The notes beneath the pieces were generated by a model. The model had not been told where the DNA came from and searched no databases. It saw nothing but the letters and a program-made list of their open reading frames with translations. A program made the translations under genes and the position numbers. From Candidatus Enterococcus leclercqii (GTDB taxonomy: Bacteria; Bacillota; Bacilli; Lactobacillales; Enterococcaceae), in assembly GCF_009933135.1 (NCBI RefSeq), contig NZ_MAEH01000006.1, positions 50,904 through 114,903 on the forward strand: a DNA stretch of 64,000 bases, written 5' to 3'. Shown here one piece after another: positions 26,498 through 35,969 of the stretch. How positions within the stretch are numbered: the first letter of the stretch is position 1; every line of letters begins with the position of its first letter.

Positions 26498-28141
26498 CTA
26501 TTTTAAATGTAGTCTGCGGCGAATCTTGGCAGCCGCCGAACCCAATAGTTTGTCAGCTAGACGAACCTTCAATGCCATAAAGATGTAGACAGCGGCTCCA
26601 ACTGCTGCCACTCCCATCACCATAACAAAGGATTGCAGCTTACTGTCGGTATTCAGGAATAGTCCTAACAGTTGGCGGGTAATAAAAGCTGCCACAACCA
26701 TGACCAGACTCATCAAAAAGATCAGGACCACACGACGGGAAGTCAAGACCCGGTCAAAGCGGGACACTTTGTAAAGCTTCCATAAGTTCAAAGAAACCAC
26801 CACGCCAAACCCGATCATCGTAGAATACAGCGGGCCATAAACTTCAAACACGCGAATCATCGGATATTGGAAAATCAGTTTCACCAACAGTCCAATAGCA
26901 AAAAAGATGATTGCTGAGCCATTTTCATACATTCCCTGCAGCATACTGGAGGTCATTGTGTACAAGCCTAAAAATAGACCGGTAATGCAGGCAACGATCA
27001 ACACCCGTGAACCAAGATCACTGGGCGCATAGAACAAGGTATTCAAAGGATACGCCAACAGCATCATCCCAAAAGTCGCTGGAAACATGACAAAAGCGAA
27101 TAACTGTAGATTGTTGGAAATCAACTTCGACAATTCCTTTTGCTTGTTCAATGTCTTAGCCTCTGTAATTAGTGGCAAGCCAGTCAAAGCCATCGACGTT
27201 GCTAAACCGATTACCACCATTGTCAGCTTGTCGGGATTGGCACTGAAAATTGAGAAGAGCTTTTGCAATTGGGCTGCAGAGTAGGTGGTAAATCCTTGCA
27301 TCGTCCGTACAAAAGTTACTTGATCGACGATTTTGAAGATTGTAATGCCGGTCCCGATGATGATGAAAGGAATGGCTTCTCTGATCGTCTCGACAATCAG
27401 TTCACGCGTATCTAACTTGATATTGTTGGCGCTGTGTTCCACCAAATAGTCCATTCGCACCCTGTTTTTTTGCAGATAGTACAAGAGTAGTGCGATACTT
27501 GCCAAAGCCCCCAGAAAGGCCGCAAAGGTCGATTGAACGACTGCTTCTTCATATTTGCCGGAACCGACTTTCATGATGAAGAAAGTCGCCAAAAGCATAT
27601 AGAAGACTCGGGCCACTTGCTCTGCCAACTGGGAGATTGCATAAGGCATCATATCGTGTTGTCCTTGGAAATACCCCCGCATGACACTCATACAAGGAAT
27701 CACCAGAACCGCTACACTCAACGAGCGTATCACCGGAATCAGCTCAGTCCCACCGCCAGAAATCTTAGCTAGCCAAGGCGCCATCAGATACATTACCCCG
27801 CTACAAATGGCACCAAAAATCGCCATCACCACTAGCGCATTTTTGAAAAGACGGCGGCTAGTAGCGTATTCGTTCAGGGAATTATAGTGGGCCGTCTGTT
27901 TACTGAAAGCAGCCGGAATTCCGGCAGTAGAAATCATCAGAAACAGGGCATAAAAATTGTAACCCATATTGAAAAGGGCATTTGCTTGGTATTGATCGCT
28001 GCCCAGCCAGTAAAACCAAGGAACGACATAGATTGCACCCAACAGACGGGAGCCGACATTCCCCAGCGTCAGCCAGGTAGAACCACGGGCCATCCGTTCT
28101 TCGGCGGACAGCGTTTGTTGCGGGGACTTATTTTCTGCCAT
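26498..28141 (-). CDS. ytgP: Lipid II flippase of the MurJ/YtgP type (polysaccharide-transport superfamily)
   Basis: This 547-residue MOP-superfamily protein has about 14 membrane helices. Its N-terminal RMARGSTWLTLGNVGSRLLGAIYVVPWF, STAGIPAAFSKQTA and VMRGYFQGQHDMMPYAISQLAEQVARV are typical of YtgP, which translocates lipid II in streptococci and bacilli. It is head-to-head with murE, as in other Lactobacillales, fitting a cell-wall precursor role. The ATG has GGAG upstream. A wall-polysaccharide flippase is the alternative. Confidence 0.85.
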   Translation of the reverse strand: MAENKSPQQTLSAEERMARGSTWLTLGNVGSRLLGAIYVVPWFYWLGSDQYQANALFNMGYNFYALFLMISTAGIPAAFSKQTAHYNSLNEYATSRRLFKNALVVMAIFGAICSGVMYLMAPWLAKISGGGTELIPVIRSLSVAVLVIPCMSVMRGYFQGQHDMMPYAISQLAEQVARVFYMLLATFFIMKVGSGKYEEAVVQSTFAAFLGALASIALLLYYLQKNRVRMDYLVEHSANNIKLDTRELIVETIREAIPFIIIGTGITIFKIVDQVTFVRTMQGFTTYSAAQLQKLFSIFSANPDKLTMVVIGLATSMALTGLPLITEAKTLNKQKELSKLISNNLQLFAFVMFPATFGMMLLAYPLNTLFYAPSDLGSRVLIVACITGLFLGLYTMTSSMLQGMYENGSAIIFFAIGLLVKLIFQYPMIRVFEVYGPLYSTMIGFGVVVSLNLWKLYKVSRFDRVLTSRRVVLIFLMSLVMVVAAFITRQLLGLFLNTDSKLQSFVMVMGVAAVGAAVYIFMALKVRLADKLLGSAAAKIRRRLHLK

Positions 28142-28427
28142 GTAGATTCTCCTGCTCCATAAATTTAAACATACTAGCTTATTTTACTATATTCCCCAAA
28201 GCAAACAACAGATTTTGTGAACTTTTAATCTCTTTGAAATATGGATGAGAAAATCGCGAAGTTCTCCTGTCAACTACCCGGAGAAAAAAATGAAAAGCAT
28301 TCTATAAAAAAGCGGCTACAACCACACTGCTTTTACCTGCGGACAGTTTTTCATGTAAACTTGGTTTTGCTGTCCAGCCTGCTAGAAAACACCGGCCACC
28401 TGTCATATTTCGTACTTTTTTTCCTTA

Positions 28428-28436
28428 TGCTATAAT
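28428..28436 (+). promoter_or_regulatory. Extended -10 promoter of murE
   Basis: TGCTATAAT is an extended -10 (hexamer 28431-28436) about 36 bp before the murE start. The -35 is poor. Nothing else convincing was seen in the 28142-28471 gap shared with ytgP. Confidence 0.5.
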
Positions 28437-28471
28437 AGACAGAGAATTTTGACGAAACGAGGCGTTTTGAT

Positions 28472-29986
28472 ATGGCTCTGACCCTGGAGACAGTTTACAA
28501 TATTTTGCATCAGCAGCATCTGTTGAAAGAATTTATTTTAGCAGATGGCTGGCATTTGGATAAAACAAAGTTGCCGGCGTTGTCCTTTGCTGCCATTTCT
28601 TACGATTCCCGCAAAGCTGATAGTGAGACGCTGTTTTTTGCCAAAGGCGCGGCCTTCAAAGAAGAATATCTGGCTGGTGCTATTGCCAAAGGATTACAGG
28701 TCTATGTGGCAGAACAACCCTATGAGGTCGCCGCTGCTTGTGGAATCATCGTCACAGATATTCGTAAAGCGATGGCCCTTTTAAGCGCCGCTTTTTATGA
28801 CTATCCTCAAGAAAAATTGAAGATTGCTGCCTTTACCGGAACCAAAGGGAAAACGACTACAGCCTATTTTGCCCACGGAATTTTACAAGAAACTACCGGC
28901 GGTAAATGTGCCATGTTTTCTACCATGGAAACAACCCTAGACGGTAAAAACTTTTTTAAATCACATCTGACTACACCGGAATCTTTGGATCTATTTGCCA
29001 TGATGGCAAAAGCAGTGGAAAACGGCATGACACATCTGGTAATGGAGGTCTCTTCTCAAGCTTACAAACTGGATCGGGTTTATGGACTAAACTATGATGT
29101 GGGGATCTTTTTGAATATCTCGCCGGATCATATCAGCCCTATTGAGCACCCGACTTTCGACGATTACTTCTATTGCAAGCGAGAATTGATCTATCATTCA
29201 AAAGTCGCTGTTTTAGACGCTGATATGGATTATTTTCAGTTGGTCGCGGAAAGCTGTCAGTTGGCCGCAATTCCTGCATACACCTATGGGCGGAGTGCCG
29301 GTGATTATCGGATCAGCACCTCAGAGACCGATCAGCGGGAATTTTTTGTAGAAAATCGCATTGATCCTTTGAAAATGACGGGCAATTACCGCATCAAGCT
29401 CCCGGGTGACTTCAATCAGGACAATGCTTGTGCAGCGCTGTTAGCTGCAGCTTTACTGGGGGCGGATACCGAATCGGCTTATCGAGGTTTAGCCGAAGTG
29501 AGTGTACCAGGACGGATGTTGCAGTTGCACACCGCAAACGGGGCTGTCGTCTACGTGGATTATGCCCACAACTACATCAGCCTGAAACTCTTCTTGGAAT
29601 ATACTCGGCAAACTCATCCTGCTGGCCGCCAGATCGTCATTCTTGGTTCTCCGGGAAACAAGGCTATCAGCCGTCGCCATGACTTTGGCGTTGTTCTGGC
29701 AGAATTGGCAGATGTGGCCGTCTTAACCGCTGACGATCCGGCATACGAAGATCCCCAAGCAATCGCAGAAGAAATCGCTGCTGCTATCGACAATCCGGCG
29801 GTAGAAATCATCTATGAGATGGATCGAGAAAAAGCCATCACCTTGGCATTAGAGCTGGCTCGTCCTGAAGATGTTGTCTTGCTAGCGGGTAAAGGTGAAG
29901 ATCCCCAACAGAAAGTCAATGGCGTGGATACGCCTTATGATGGGGACTACGTCATCGCTAAACGTCTAATTGAAGCCGGAAAATAA
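28472..29986 (+). CDS. murE: UDP-MurNAc-L-Ala-D-Glu:L-lysine ligase
   Basis: This 504-residue Mur ligase adds the third stem-peptide residue. The ATP loop TGTKGKTTT is at 122-130, LTTPESLDLF at 166-175, and YCKRELI places the expected carbamylated Lys at about 236. DDPA at 421-424 replaces the DNPR of diaminopimelate-adding enzymes and fits L-lysine addition, as in cocci with Lys-type peptidoglycan. The ATG follows ACGAGG. It is single, divergent from the lipid II flippase gene and followed by dispersed repeat copy B. Confidence 0.93.
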   Translation: MALTLETVYNILHQQHLLKEFILADGWHLDKTKLPALSFAAISYDSRKADSETLFFAKGAAFKEEYLAGAIAKGLQVYVAEQPYEVAAACGIIVTDIRKAMALLSAAFYDYPQEKLKIAAFTGTKGKTTTAYFAHGILQETTGGKCAMFSTMETTLDGKNFFKSHLTTPESLDLFAMMAKAVENGMTHLVMEVSSQAYKLDRVYGLNYDVGIFLNISPDHISPIEHPTFDDYFYCKRELIYHSKVAVLDADMDYFQLVAESCQLAAIPAYTYGRSAGDYRISTSETDQREFFVENRIDPLKMTGNYRIKLPGDFNQDNACAALLAAALLGADTESAYRGLAEVSVPGRMLQLHTANGAVVYVDYAHNYISLKLFLEYTRQTHPAGRQIVILGSPGNKAISRRHDFGVVLAELADVAVLTADDPAYEDPQAIAEEIAAAIDNPAVEIIYEMDREKAITLALELARPEDVVLLAGKGEDPQQKVNGVDTPYDGDYVIAKRLIEAGK

Positions 29987-30044
29987 TCTTAATTCATAGC
30001 AGTTCCCCGATCAGAGGCTAATTTAAACTAGGCAATCAAAGAGG

Positions 30045-30215
30045 TTGCGCCAATCATTTTGCCGTCTTCCCCCAAAGTGAATATGACCAAACGTCAAATA
30101 CAACGAAAAGCCAAGTCCCTCCCATTAAAGAACTGTGGAAGTGACTTGGCTTTTCATTGCTTAAAATTTCAAACGCTGACTACCTTTGATTCTATTAAGA
30201 CAAATCAGTGGTATT
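30045..30215 (+). repeat. Dispersed hairpin repeat, copy B
   Basis: The hairpin arms lie at 30106-30124 and 30136-30154 (17 of 19 pairs), followed by CTTAAAATTTCAAACGCTGAC and a distal TATTTACTTTTC. Its stem base has GCCAAG/CTTGGC where copies A and C have GAGAAG/CTTCTC, so two adjacent pairs changed on both arms. Similarity to copy C also extends about 60 bp upstream (ACCAAACGT, a CCCC-rich patch and GGTTG). It lies between convergent murE and the VbhA-like gene. Confidence 0.7.
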
Positions 30216-30494
30216 TACTTTTCTTTACACACATGACCCAGTTCCGCTTATAAGTAACAAAAACAGATTGATCGTTGCTTAATCCCAATATTTTTTAAGA
30301 ATCTATATATCAATAAATTTCAATTGATTTTAAGCAGTTCAGACATTAAAAAGCACACCAAAAATTCGCATACCAGAACACATCTACCTAGTATAAATAA
30401 CAAAAAAATGTTTGTGTTTGATCTATCGTACTTAGATATATTCGAGATTAATTCTCTACAGTCACCTTAAACAACATTGTATCTCGCAAGCTTT

Positions 30495-30701
30495 CTAACT
30501 CAGACGTCGATATTTCTCAATAACTAGTTTTAATATCTCAACAATTTCAATATTTCCATCTACATATTCTTTTACTAATTTCATCGTATTTTCTGAAGGT
30601 ATCATTGCTGCATCCAATGCTGCGTATGCCAAAGCAGTGTCTCGAAACTTTTCTCGCTCAATTTTCATGGCGTATTTCATATATTTCTCGTCAGCAGCCA
30701 T
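30495..30701 (-). CDS. VbhA-like antitoxin-type small protein (orphan)
   Basis: This 68-residue all-helical protein has the spacing AALDAAMIPSENTMKLVKEYVDGNIEIVEILKLVIEKYR, which resembles the VbhA/antitoxin domain that inhibits Fic AMP-transferases. The usual inhibitory S/T-x3-E-G/N motif is not clearly present. No Fic gene (HPFx2GNG) lies in the flanking DNA, so it is an orphan or a remnant. Surroundings are AT-richer than the neighbouring core genes, suggesting acquisition. The ATG at 30701 follows AGGGGGCAG. The family call is tentative. Confidence 0.5.
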   Translation of the reverse strand: MAADEKYMKYAMKIEREKFRDTALAYAALDAAMIPSENTMKLVKEYVDGNIEIVEILKLVIEKYRRLS

Positions 30702-31157
30702 ACCCTACTGCCCCCTTAGAAGTTACTTATTCAAGTAAGTTTTGTTTTCATTCTACCTTTAAAAAGCCATGATTTTTCAGAGTGTACAAAAATGCAACAG
30801 CACAAAATAAAAGGGCTTAAAAAAATAATTACTGCCGAGTTTTCTTAAATCACCACGACTCTTCGGCACCTTCTTACAACGAAAATATCGATAACCTAAT
30901 AAAAAAGTTAATACAGCTTTTTGTTAGAGATATATCTTTCCACTTGTTCATCAATTTCTTATTAGCTACAACTTCACTTTTTCCGAATAATTATGCTATT
31001 TGCAAATTAGAGAGAAGTACAATTAACAATTGTCAGCCTGTGGCGTTCTCAATATCGTTAATCATTAAGGATTTTTTGATAATCACACTTTAATTAACTA
31101 ATGAAATTTCCCAGTTGTTTTGTGTTATTATTAATAATATTTAGGAGCGTGATATTA
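30702..31157. other. AT-rich intergenic region
   Basis: This 456 bp stretch is clearly AT-richer than the flanking core genes. No gene with a ribosome site, RNA motif or repeat was recognised apart from the AGGAG site of the following lipoprotein gene. Confidence 0.5.
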
Positions 31158-32072
31158 ATGAAAAGAGTGTCTATATTGTTATTTAGTGTACTCGCACTAG
31201 CTGGTTGTTCACAAAATAAAACCGATGCCAGTTCAACTGATAAATCCTCTGAAACAACCGTAACTTCGACCACGGTTGTTCAGTCCTCATCATCTCAACA
31301 AACGAGCGTTGTTCAGTCCTCTTCTTCTCAACAAACGAGTAGTAGTGATACACAGGATGAATCACTTTCTTACGCCGTAAACTTAGATGATTTCACACAA
31401 GAATTGACCTTGCAAGATGGCCGCAAACAAACGGTTCATCACCTCGAGTTTGAATCGAAACAAAAAAATCAACCTGTGACTATCCTGCTAAACACCAAAG
31501 ATTTAAACAACACCGGTAACGGCCTCTACATCACTACCACCGCAGGAGACGAGTTTTTTTATCCCGCGTCCATAGCAGAGGAACCTACCAAAACGATTAC
31601 CGTCATAAATGATGCTGGCGAAAAACGGGAAGTGAAAGTGAATACTGTCGTAAAAGTAGCCACACCTGAGGATAGTTCCGATCCCATGCAAATCGTTGGC
31701 GACACCTACTTCCTGTTTTACAATAATCAAGGAACGATTTCTTTAGCAACTCGGAATTTCGCCGAAAATGCAGTCGGTACAACGCTTGACACCACTAATC
31801 TAGTGGAATACCTCCAAGCGGATTCCATAGCTGAAGCGCCTGTTGCTCCTGCCGAAAGTGAAATCGACAGCGATGCTTACTACGATTCCATCCTTGCTGC
31901 ATGGCAACAGCAACAAGATTACATCGACTCCATCGATGATGATGCAGTGAAGCAATCCGTCCAAACGTCTCACTCTGCCGCCATATTCGAAGCCAATCGT
32001 TTAGAGATGGAACATCCCGAAGATGCAGCGATCATCAATGAAAGCCTTCAAAAAGTATTAGCCGGCGAATAA
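31158..32072 (+). CDS. Secreted lipoprotein of unknown function
   Basis: From ATG 31158 (AGGAG at 31143) the product is 304 residues with signal peptide MKRVSILLFSVLALAGC and a clear lipobox (LAGC). A Ser/Thr/Gln-rich linker to about residue 68 contains a tandem 11-residue repeat (VVQSSSSQQTS). The mature domain (about 70-220) has alternating strands with no domain I recognise, followed by an acidic helical tail (YYDSILAAWQQQQDYIDSI). It is exported and lipid-anchored. It is monocistronic and ends at a strong terminator. Confidence 0.8.
   Translation: MKRVSILLFSVLALAGCSQNKTDASSTDKSSETTVTSTTVVQSSSSQQTSVVQSSSSQQTSSSDTQDESLSYAVNLDDFTQELTLQDGRKQTVHHLEFESKQKNQPVTILLNTKDLNNTGNGLYITTTAGDEFFYPASIAEEPTKTITVINDAGEKREVKVNTVVKVATPEDSSDPMQIVGDTYFLFYNNQGTISLATRNFAENAVGTTLDTTNLVEYLQADSIAEAPVAPAESEIDSDAYYDSILAAWQQQQDYIDSIDDDAVKQSVQTSHSAAIFEANRLEMEHPEDAAIINESLQKVLAGE
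31275..31340 (+). repeat. Tandem 33-bp duplication inside the lipoprotein linker
   Basis: Two 33-bp units (31275-31307 and 31308-31340) differ at three positions and encode VVQSSSSQQTS twice. In-frame repeats of this kind can change copy number and so the linker length. Confidence 0.9.
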
Positions 32073-32082
32073 CTAAAAAAGG

Positions 32083-32116
32083 AAAGCAGAGAAGTGAAAA
32101 ATCACTTCTCTGCTTT
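32083..32116 (+). terminator. Terminator of the lipoprotein gene
   Basis: A perfect 15-bp stem AAAGCAGAGAAGTGA/TCACTTCTCTGCTTT with a short loop is followed by T residues, 10 bp after the stop. Confidence 0.9.
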
Positions 32117-32621
32117 TTCAATCACCACAGCTTTTCCATGTATCTATTTAAATTCGATTAACACGCTAAAATCTAAAAAATTCTGGATTAATTAAGTCAA
32201 CTAGAAAATCTGCTTATTCAACTGACGTTAATTGTCGTATTTGGATAAAAAGTCCCAAACTCCTCAATTCTTGTAAATAGTTCTGAAACGCCCCTCCATT
32301 TCTTGTCTATACTTCCGACCATTGAATTATTAGGGTCTCCCCAATGACTTTCGATAAACATTTAAGCTATAAAAAAGCTAGGTTTCATTTTGTACATTTG
32401 TTGACAACTAGTTTCTAACAGACAGTACGTTGTTTGAGCTACCGGCTAATAATCATATAAAAATGGTTGCTGTTACACCACATTTTTTAGGCTACCTGCT
32501 GATTAGCACCTGCCTTCTTGTTTTATGTAAACGCTATCTCCGCTGAGTCTCCCCGCTTTCCAAAAAAAATGAGTGAGCGTATAGTTTAAGAGTAAAAGGC
32601 AAATAGAAAGGATGTTTTCTC
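32117..32621. other. Intergenic region without recognised content
   Basis: This 505 bp region is AT-rich. Apart from the AGAAAGGATG ribosome site of the following gene, no RNA motif, repeat or gene could be supported. Confidence 0.5.
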
Positions 32622-33242
32622 ATGACTAGTTATGCACCTCGTGATCCGCAAACCGACGAACTGCTTTCGCCGGACAATAGCGTTTTTGTCTTGATTGATT
32701 ATCAACCCACCCAGATCAACTCCATCAATTCGATGGATCGCCACCAGTTGATTGACAGTATTGCCGCAGTTACTTCTTTGATGAAATCCTACGGTGTACC
32801 GATTATTTTATCCACAGTGAATGTGGCTACCGGCCGCAACCAAGATACGATTCCCCAATTGAAGGCGCTGCTTACAGACACTGCCAGCTATGATCGCACC
32901 TCCATCAATGCGTGGGAAGACCAAGAATTCAATGCTGCCGTCAAAGCGACCGGCCGCAAAAAAATCATTATCTGTGCGTTATGGACCGAAGCTTGTCTGA
33001 CCTTTCCCACATTGGATGCCTTGAAGGAAGGCTATGACGTTTATCCAGTAGTCGATGCGGTTGGCGGCACCAGTGTTATCGCCCACGAAACTGCATTGCG
33101 ACGAGTGGAACAAGCCGGCGCCCACTTGACCAGTTTTGCACAGTTGGCCTGCGAATTCCAGCGGGACTGGAACCGTGGCGAAACAGTTCCTACTTTTGTC
33201 AAAGCCATGCAAGATCGAGGAATCTTCCTGAAACTGCAATAA
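32622..33242 (+). CDS. Isochorismatase-like cysteine hydrolase (YcaC type)
   Basis: This 206-residue hydrolase has VFVLIDYQPTQ with the predicted catalytic Asp26 and ICALWTEACLTFPTLDALKEGYDVY with the nucleophile Cys125, matching YcaC-like members of the isochorismatase superfamily. The substrate is unknown; relatives hydrolyse amides or related small molecules. The ATG follows AAAGGATG. It heads a three-gene operon with a 17-bp gap to the next gene. Confidence 0.85.
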   Translation: MTSYAPRDPQTDELLSPDNSVFVLIDYQPTQINSINSMDRHQLIDSIAAVTSLMKSYGVPIILSTVNVATGRNQDTIPQLKALLTDTASYDRTSINAWEDQEFNAAVKATGRKKIIICALWTEACLTFPTLDALKEGYDVYPVVDAVGGTSVIAHETALRRVEQAGAHLTSFAQLACEFQRDWNRGETVPTFVKAMQDRGIFLKLQ

Positions 33243-33259
33243 GAAAGGGGACGAGCAAT

Positions 33260-33625
33260 ATGCTTGATGTCCAAGGTGCTTTGAAAAATTTACAATCAAC
33301 AGTCACGAGGCATTTTTTGCACATCCAAAACCAGCACCCTTTCATGCGAGCCTGGGCCGTTCAATTCGAGCTGGCCTATACAGATTTTCGGGTCATCCAG
33401 CTGGCATTGCAGTTAGCCGATGAAATGGATTTGTTGAAAGAATTCACCACCGCCTACGACAAAGTCTACCAATATGAATCTGCTTTTGCCTTTGACGGCT
33501 TGGACGGCTTCAATGCCAAGTATGCTACTAAAATGACAGACTATGAGAAAGCGAAAGAGGAACTCTTGACCGCTATCGCCAAGATTACTAAGGAACAGCC
33601 CCACGATCCCAACGATTTGATTTGA
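33260..33625 (+). CDS. Unrecognised 121-residue helical protein
   Basis: The protein begins MLDVQGALKNLQSTVTRHFL, is predicted mostly helical, has no signal peptide or membrane segment and no domain I recognise. AAAGGGGACGAG precedes the ATG. It lies between an isochorismatase-like hydrolase and an esterase with gaps of 17 and about 10 bp, so it is co-transcribed. A role as partner or regulator of the flanking enzymes is only a guess from position. Confidence 0.7.
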   Translation: MLDVQGALKNLQSTVTRHFLHIQNQHPFMRAWAVQFELAYTDFRVIQLALQLADEMDLLKEFTTAYDKVYQYESAFAFDGLDGFNAKYATKMTDYEKAKEELLTAIAKITKEQPHDPNDLI

Positions 33626-33635
33626 GGTGAAAGCC

Positions 33636-34502
33636 ATGAATAGTGAAACAGATATCCTCTATAATAAAGAACAACAGCTGACCCTTGATCTTTATTGGCC
33701 GACACAAAATGCAGACAGCAAGCCTGCCAATAGTGTTGATCAACAGGCAGCCCTTGCCATTGAAACACCTGCAAAAAACAACACCGCCTCACAAAATACC
33801 AAGGGGACGATTCTCTTGCTCCACGGCGGCGGTTGGTTTCGCGGTGACAAGCAAAAAGAAACCTTTTTAGCAGAAAAATTCACTGCTCAAGGCTATCTAG
33901 TAGCAGCTCCTAATTATCGACTGGCACCGGCTGCGATTTATCCGGCAGCAATGACAGATGTACTAGCGGCCTTCGACTGGTTAAAGGCGTCTGGCCGCCT
34001 TCCCAAAGAGCGACCAATTTTTGCCCTCGGTGCATCCGCTGGCGGAAATTTGTCCATCGAGCTGGCCTTGCAGCGAGGAATTCCTGCTGCTTCTTGGTCC
34101 GGGATTATCGACATGGCCGATTGGGTGAAAAACCACGAAAATGTCCCGGCTGTCATGAACCAAACCCAGCATTTTGATGAACACGAAAGCCGTCAGATTG
34201 ATCAAGACGGTCAAAACGAATCTTTTTACAAATGGTTTGTCTTGAACTATGTCGCTGATGACCCGGCCTTGTTACAAGAAGCAACACCCTTGACCCGGGT
34301 CTCACCACAAAGCGGCCCACTGTTTTTAGCCAATTCCTTACACGAACTGGTCCCTATCAGTGGTGCCCTCATGCTACAAAAAGCATTGGCAAAAGCTAAT
34401 GTGGTTTCTGAGGTCAAACTGCTCGCGGGTACGATCCACGGCGAAGGGTATTGGGAAACTGCATTGCCGGCAACCCTAGACTTTTTTGCTGAGTATTTGT
34501 GA
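33636..34502 (+). CDS. Alpha/beta hydrolase, carboxylesterase/lipase type
   Basis: From ATG 33636 (GAGGTGA seven bases upstream, preferred to the GTG at 33627) the product is 288 residues. HGGGW at 63-67 forms the oxyanion hole, as in the hormone-sensitive-lipase-like group, and GASAGG carries the nucleophile Ser134. ELVPISGA and TIHGEGYW fit the Asp and His of the triad. It is cytoplasmic. An Asp/Gln/Ala-rich insert precedes the core (about 26-55). It ends the operon at a strong terminator; the substrate is unknown. Confidence 0.82.
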   Translation: MNSETDILYNKEQQLTLDLYWPTQNADSKPANSVDQQAALAIETPAKNNTASQNTKGTILLLHGGGWFRGDKQKETFLAEKFTAQGYLVAAPNYRLAPAAIYPAAMTDVLAAFDWLKASGRLPKERPIFALGASAGGNLSIELALQRGIPAASWSGIIDMADWVKNHENVPAVMNQTQHFDEHESRQIDQDGQNESFYKWFVLNYVADDPALLQEATPLTRVSPQSGPLFLANSLHELVPISGALMLQKALAKANVVSEVKLLAGTIHGEGYWETALPATLDFFAEYL

Positions 34503-34542
34503 GTGGGTTAGTTTCTTTGTTGATTGTTGGAAAATAGCATCC

Positions 34543-34597
34543 AAAAAAGCGCTGCTGGACTCCTGAGCTATTCAGGAAATCCAGCAGCACTTTTTTT
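34543..34597. terminator. Bidirectional terminator between esterase and dhaT
   Basis: AAAAAAGCGCTGCTGGA pairs with TCCAGCAGCACTTTTTTT (one imperfect position), with a nested TCCTGA/TCAGGA hairpin, between convergent genes. Confidence 0.9.
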
Positions 34598-34682
34598 AGG
34601 CAGCCATTTTTAATACCAAACCATGTTTTGCCTAGAGAACTTAGCTCCAGACAGCACAGCACCGTTCAATTGATAGTCGTTA

Positions 34683-35849
34683 TCACGCATTATAAGCCGC
34701 TTCAAACAGTGCCACGATGTCTTCTGTCCGTCCTTTGCGGGGATTGGAGAAAGCATTGCCGTCTTTTAAGGCGTTTTCTGCCATCAATTGGAAGTCTTTA
34801 GGATCGGCACCAATAGATTTGATGTTGGCGGGAATCCCCACGTCTTCTGAAATCCGTTCCAGTGCGGCGATTCCTCTTTCTGCGGCAGCCATTTTAGATA
34901 ATCCGTCGATATTTTCACCTAGAAAAACAGCGATATCAGCAAAACGTTCTGGGCTGGCAATCATATTCCAACGTTCAACTGTTGGCATAAGTACTGCGCA
35001 ACAAACACCGTGAGGAGCATCGTATTGACCACCTAGTTGATGGGCCATTGCATGGACGTATCCCAAGTCAGCATTGTTGAAGGCCATCCCTGCTAACAAA
35101 GAGGCATAGGCCATATTGGTACGCGCCTCCAAATCGTGGCCGTTTGCAACAGCACGACGCAAGTATTGGCTAATCAATTTTATTCCTTTTTCAGCTTGCG
35201 CATCAGTGATTGGGTTACGGTTTTCAGAAACGTAGGATTCTACACAGTGGCAAAGTGCATCCATGCCGGTAGCGGCGGTGAGTTTTTGCGGAACATCTAA
35301 CATCAGCAAGGGATCATTAAATGAAACTAATGGCACATTGCGCCAAGAAACAACTACAAACTTCAAGTGCGTTTCTTCATTGGTGATTACCGCATGACGA
35401 GTAATTTCAGATGCAGTTCCGGCGGTAGTATTTACCGCCATTAGTGGTGGGAGCGGCTCTGTTAAAGTTTCAATACCTGCCAATTTTGTCAGATCGTCGC
35501 CATTGGTCAGCAAAATGCCAATTCCCTTACCGCAATCATGGGCTGAGCCACCACCGACAGTGATGATGGCATCACAGTTTTCCGCTTGGTACAGCGCTAC
35601 GCCGGATTTGACATTGCGGATTTTGGGGTTGGGTTCCACTTCATCAAAAATTACATAGTCGACACCAGCTGCTTGTAGACTGGCTTCCGTCTGTTTAACC
35701 GGACCGTTTGCCATGTTCCGCAAAAAACTATCTGTTACGATCAAGACTTTTGTCATGTGAAGCATTTGTGCCCGATCACCGATTTTTTCAATAACACCAG
35801 GACCAAAAAAGTTTACACTAGGCATCATAAAATCAAAATTTGTTTTCAT
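34683..35849 (-). CDS. dhaT: 1,3-propanediol dehydrogenase-type iron alcohol dehydrogenase
   Basis: This 388-residue Fe-dependent dehydrogenase aligns well from memory with Klebsiella DhaT: VNFFGPGVIEKIG, EVEPNPK, TVGGGSAHDCGKGIGI, AVNTTAGTASEITRH, KFVVVSWRN, ATGMDALCH (Asp197 and His201 as metal ligands), GYVHAMAHQLGG and ALKDGNAFSNPRKG. DhaT interconverts 3-hydroxypropanal and 1,3-propanediol with NAD(H). The ATG at 35849 follows AAAGGAGCGAG. It is the last gene of gldA-dhaM-dhaK-dhaL-dhaT. No glycerol dehydratase is present in this window, so its aldehyde substrate must come from elsewhere or differ. Confidence 0.88.
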   Translation of the reverse strand: MKTNFDFMMPSVNFFGPGVIEKIGDRAQMLHMTKVLIVTDSFLRNMANGPVKQTEASLQAAGVDYVIFDEVEPNPKIRNVKSGVALYQAENCDAIITVGGGSAHDCGKGIGILLTNGDDLTKLAGIETLTEPLPPLMAVNTTAGTASEITRHAVITNEETHLKFVVVSWRNVPLVSFNDPLLMLDVPQKLTAATGMDALCHCVESYVSENRNPITDAQAEKGIKLISQYLRRAVANGHDLEARTNMAYASLLAGMAFNNADLGYVHAMAHQLGGQYDAPHGVCCAVLMPTVERWNMIASPERFADIAVFLGENIDGLSKMAAAERGIAALERISEDVGIPANIKSIGADPKDFQLMAENALKDGNAFSNPRKGRTEDIVALFEAAYNA

Positions 35850-35969
35850 ATTACTCGCTCCTTTTTTTGAAAAGCTTTCAAACTGCCGCGGCTCAAAAAA
35901 CAAACCGCTGTACTCAAAGCACGCTCTGTAATTGTTTCAATTCTTTTAGACAATCACCACACAATGAAT

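Noticed and set aside
30240..30701. A complete VbhA/Fic toxin-antitoxin pair
   Set aside because: No Fic motif (HPFx2GNG) or frame of suitable size occurs on either side of the small protein.
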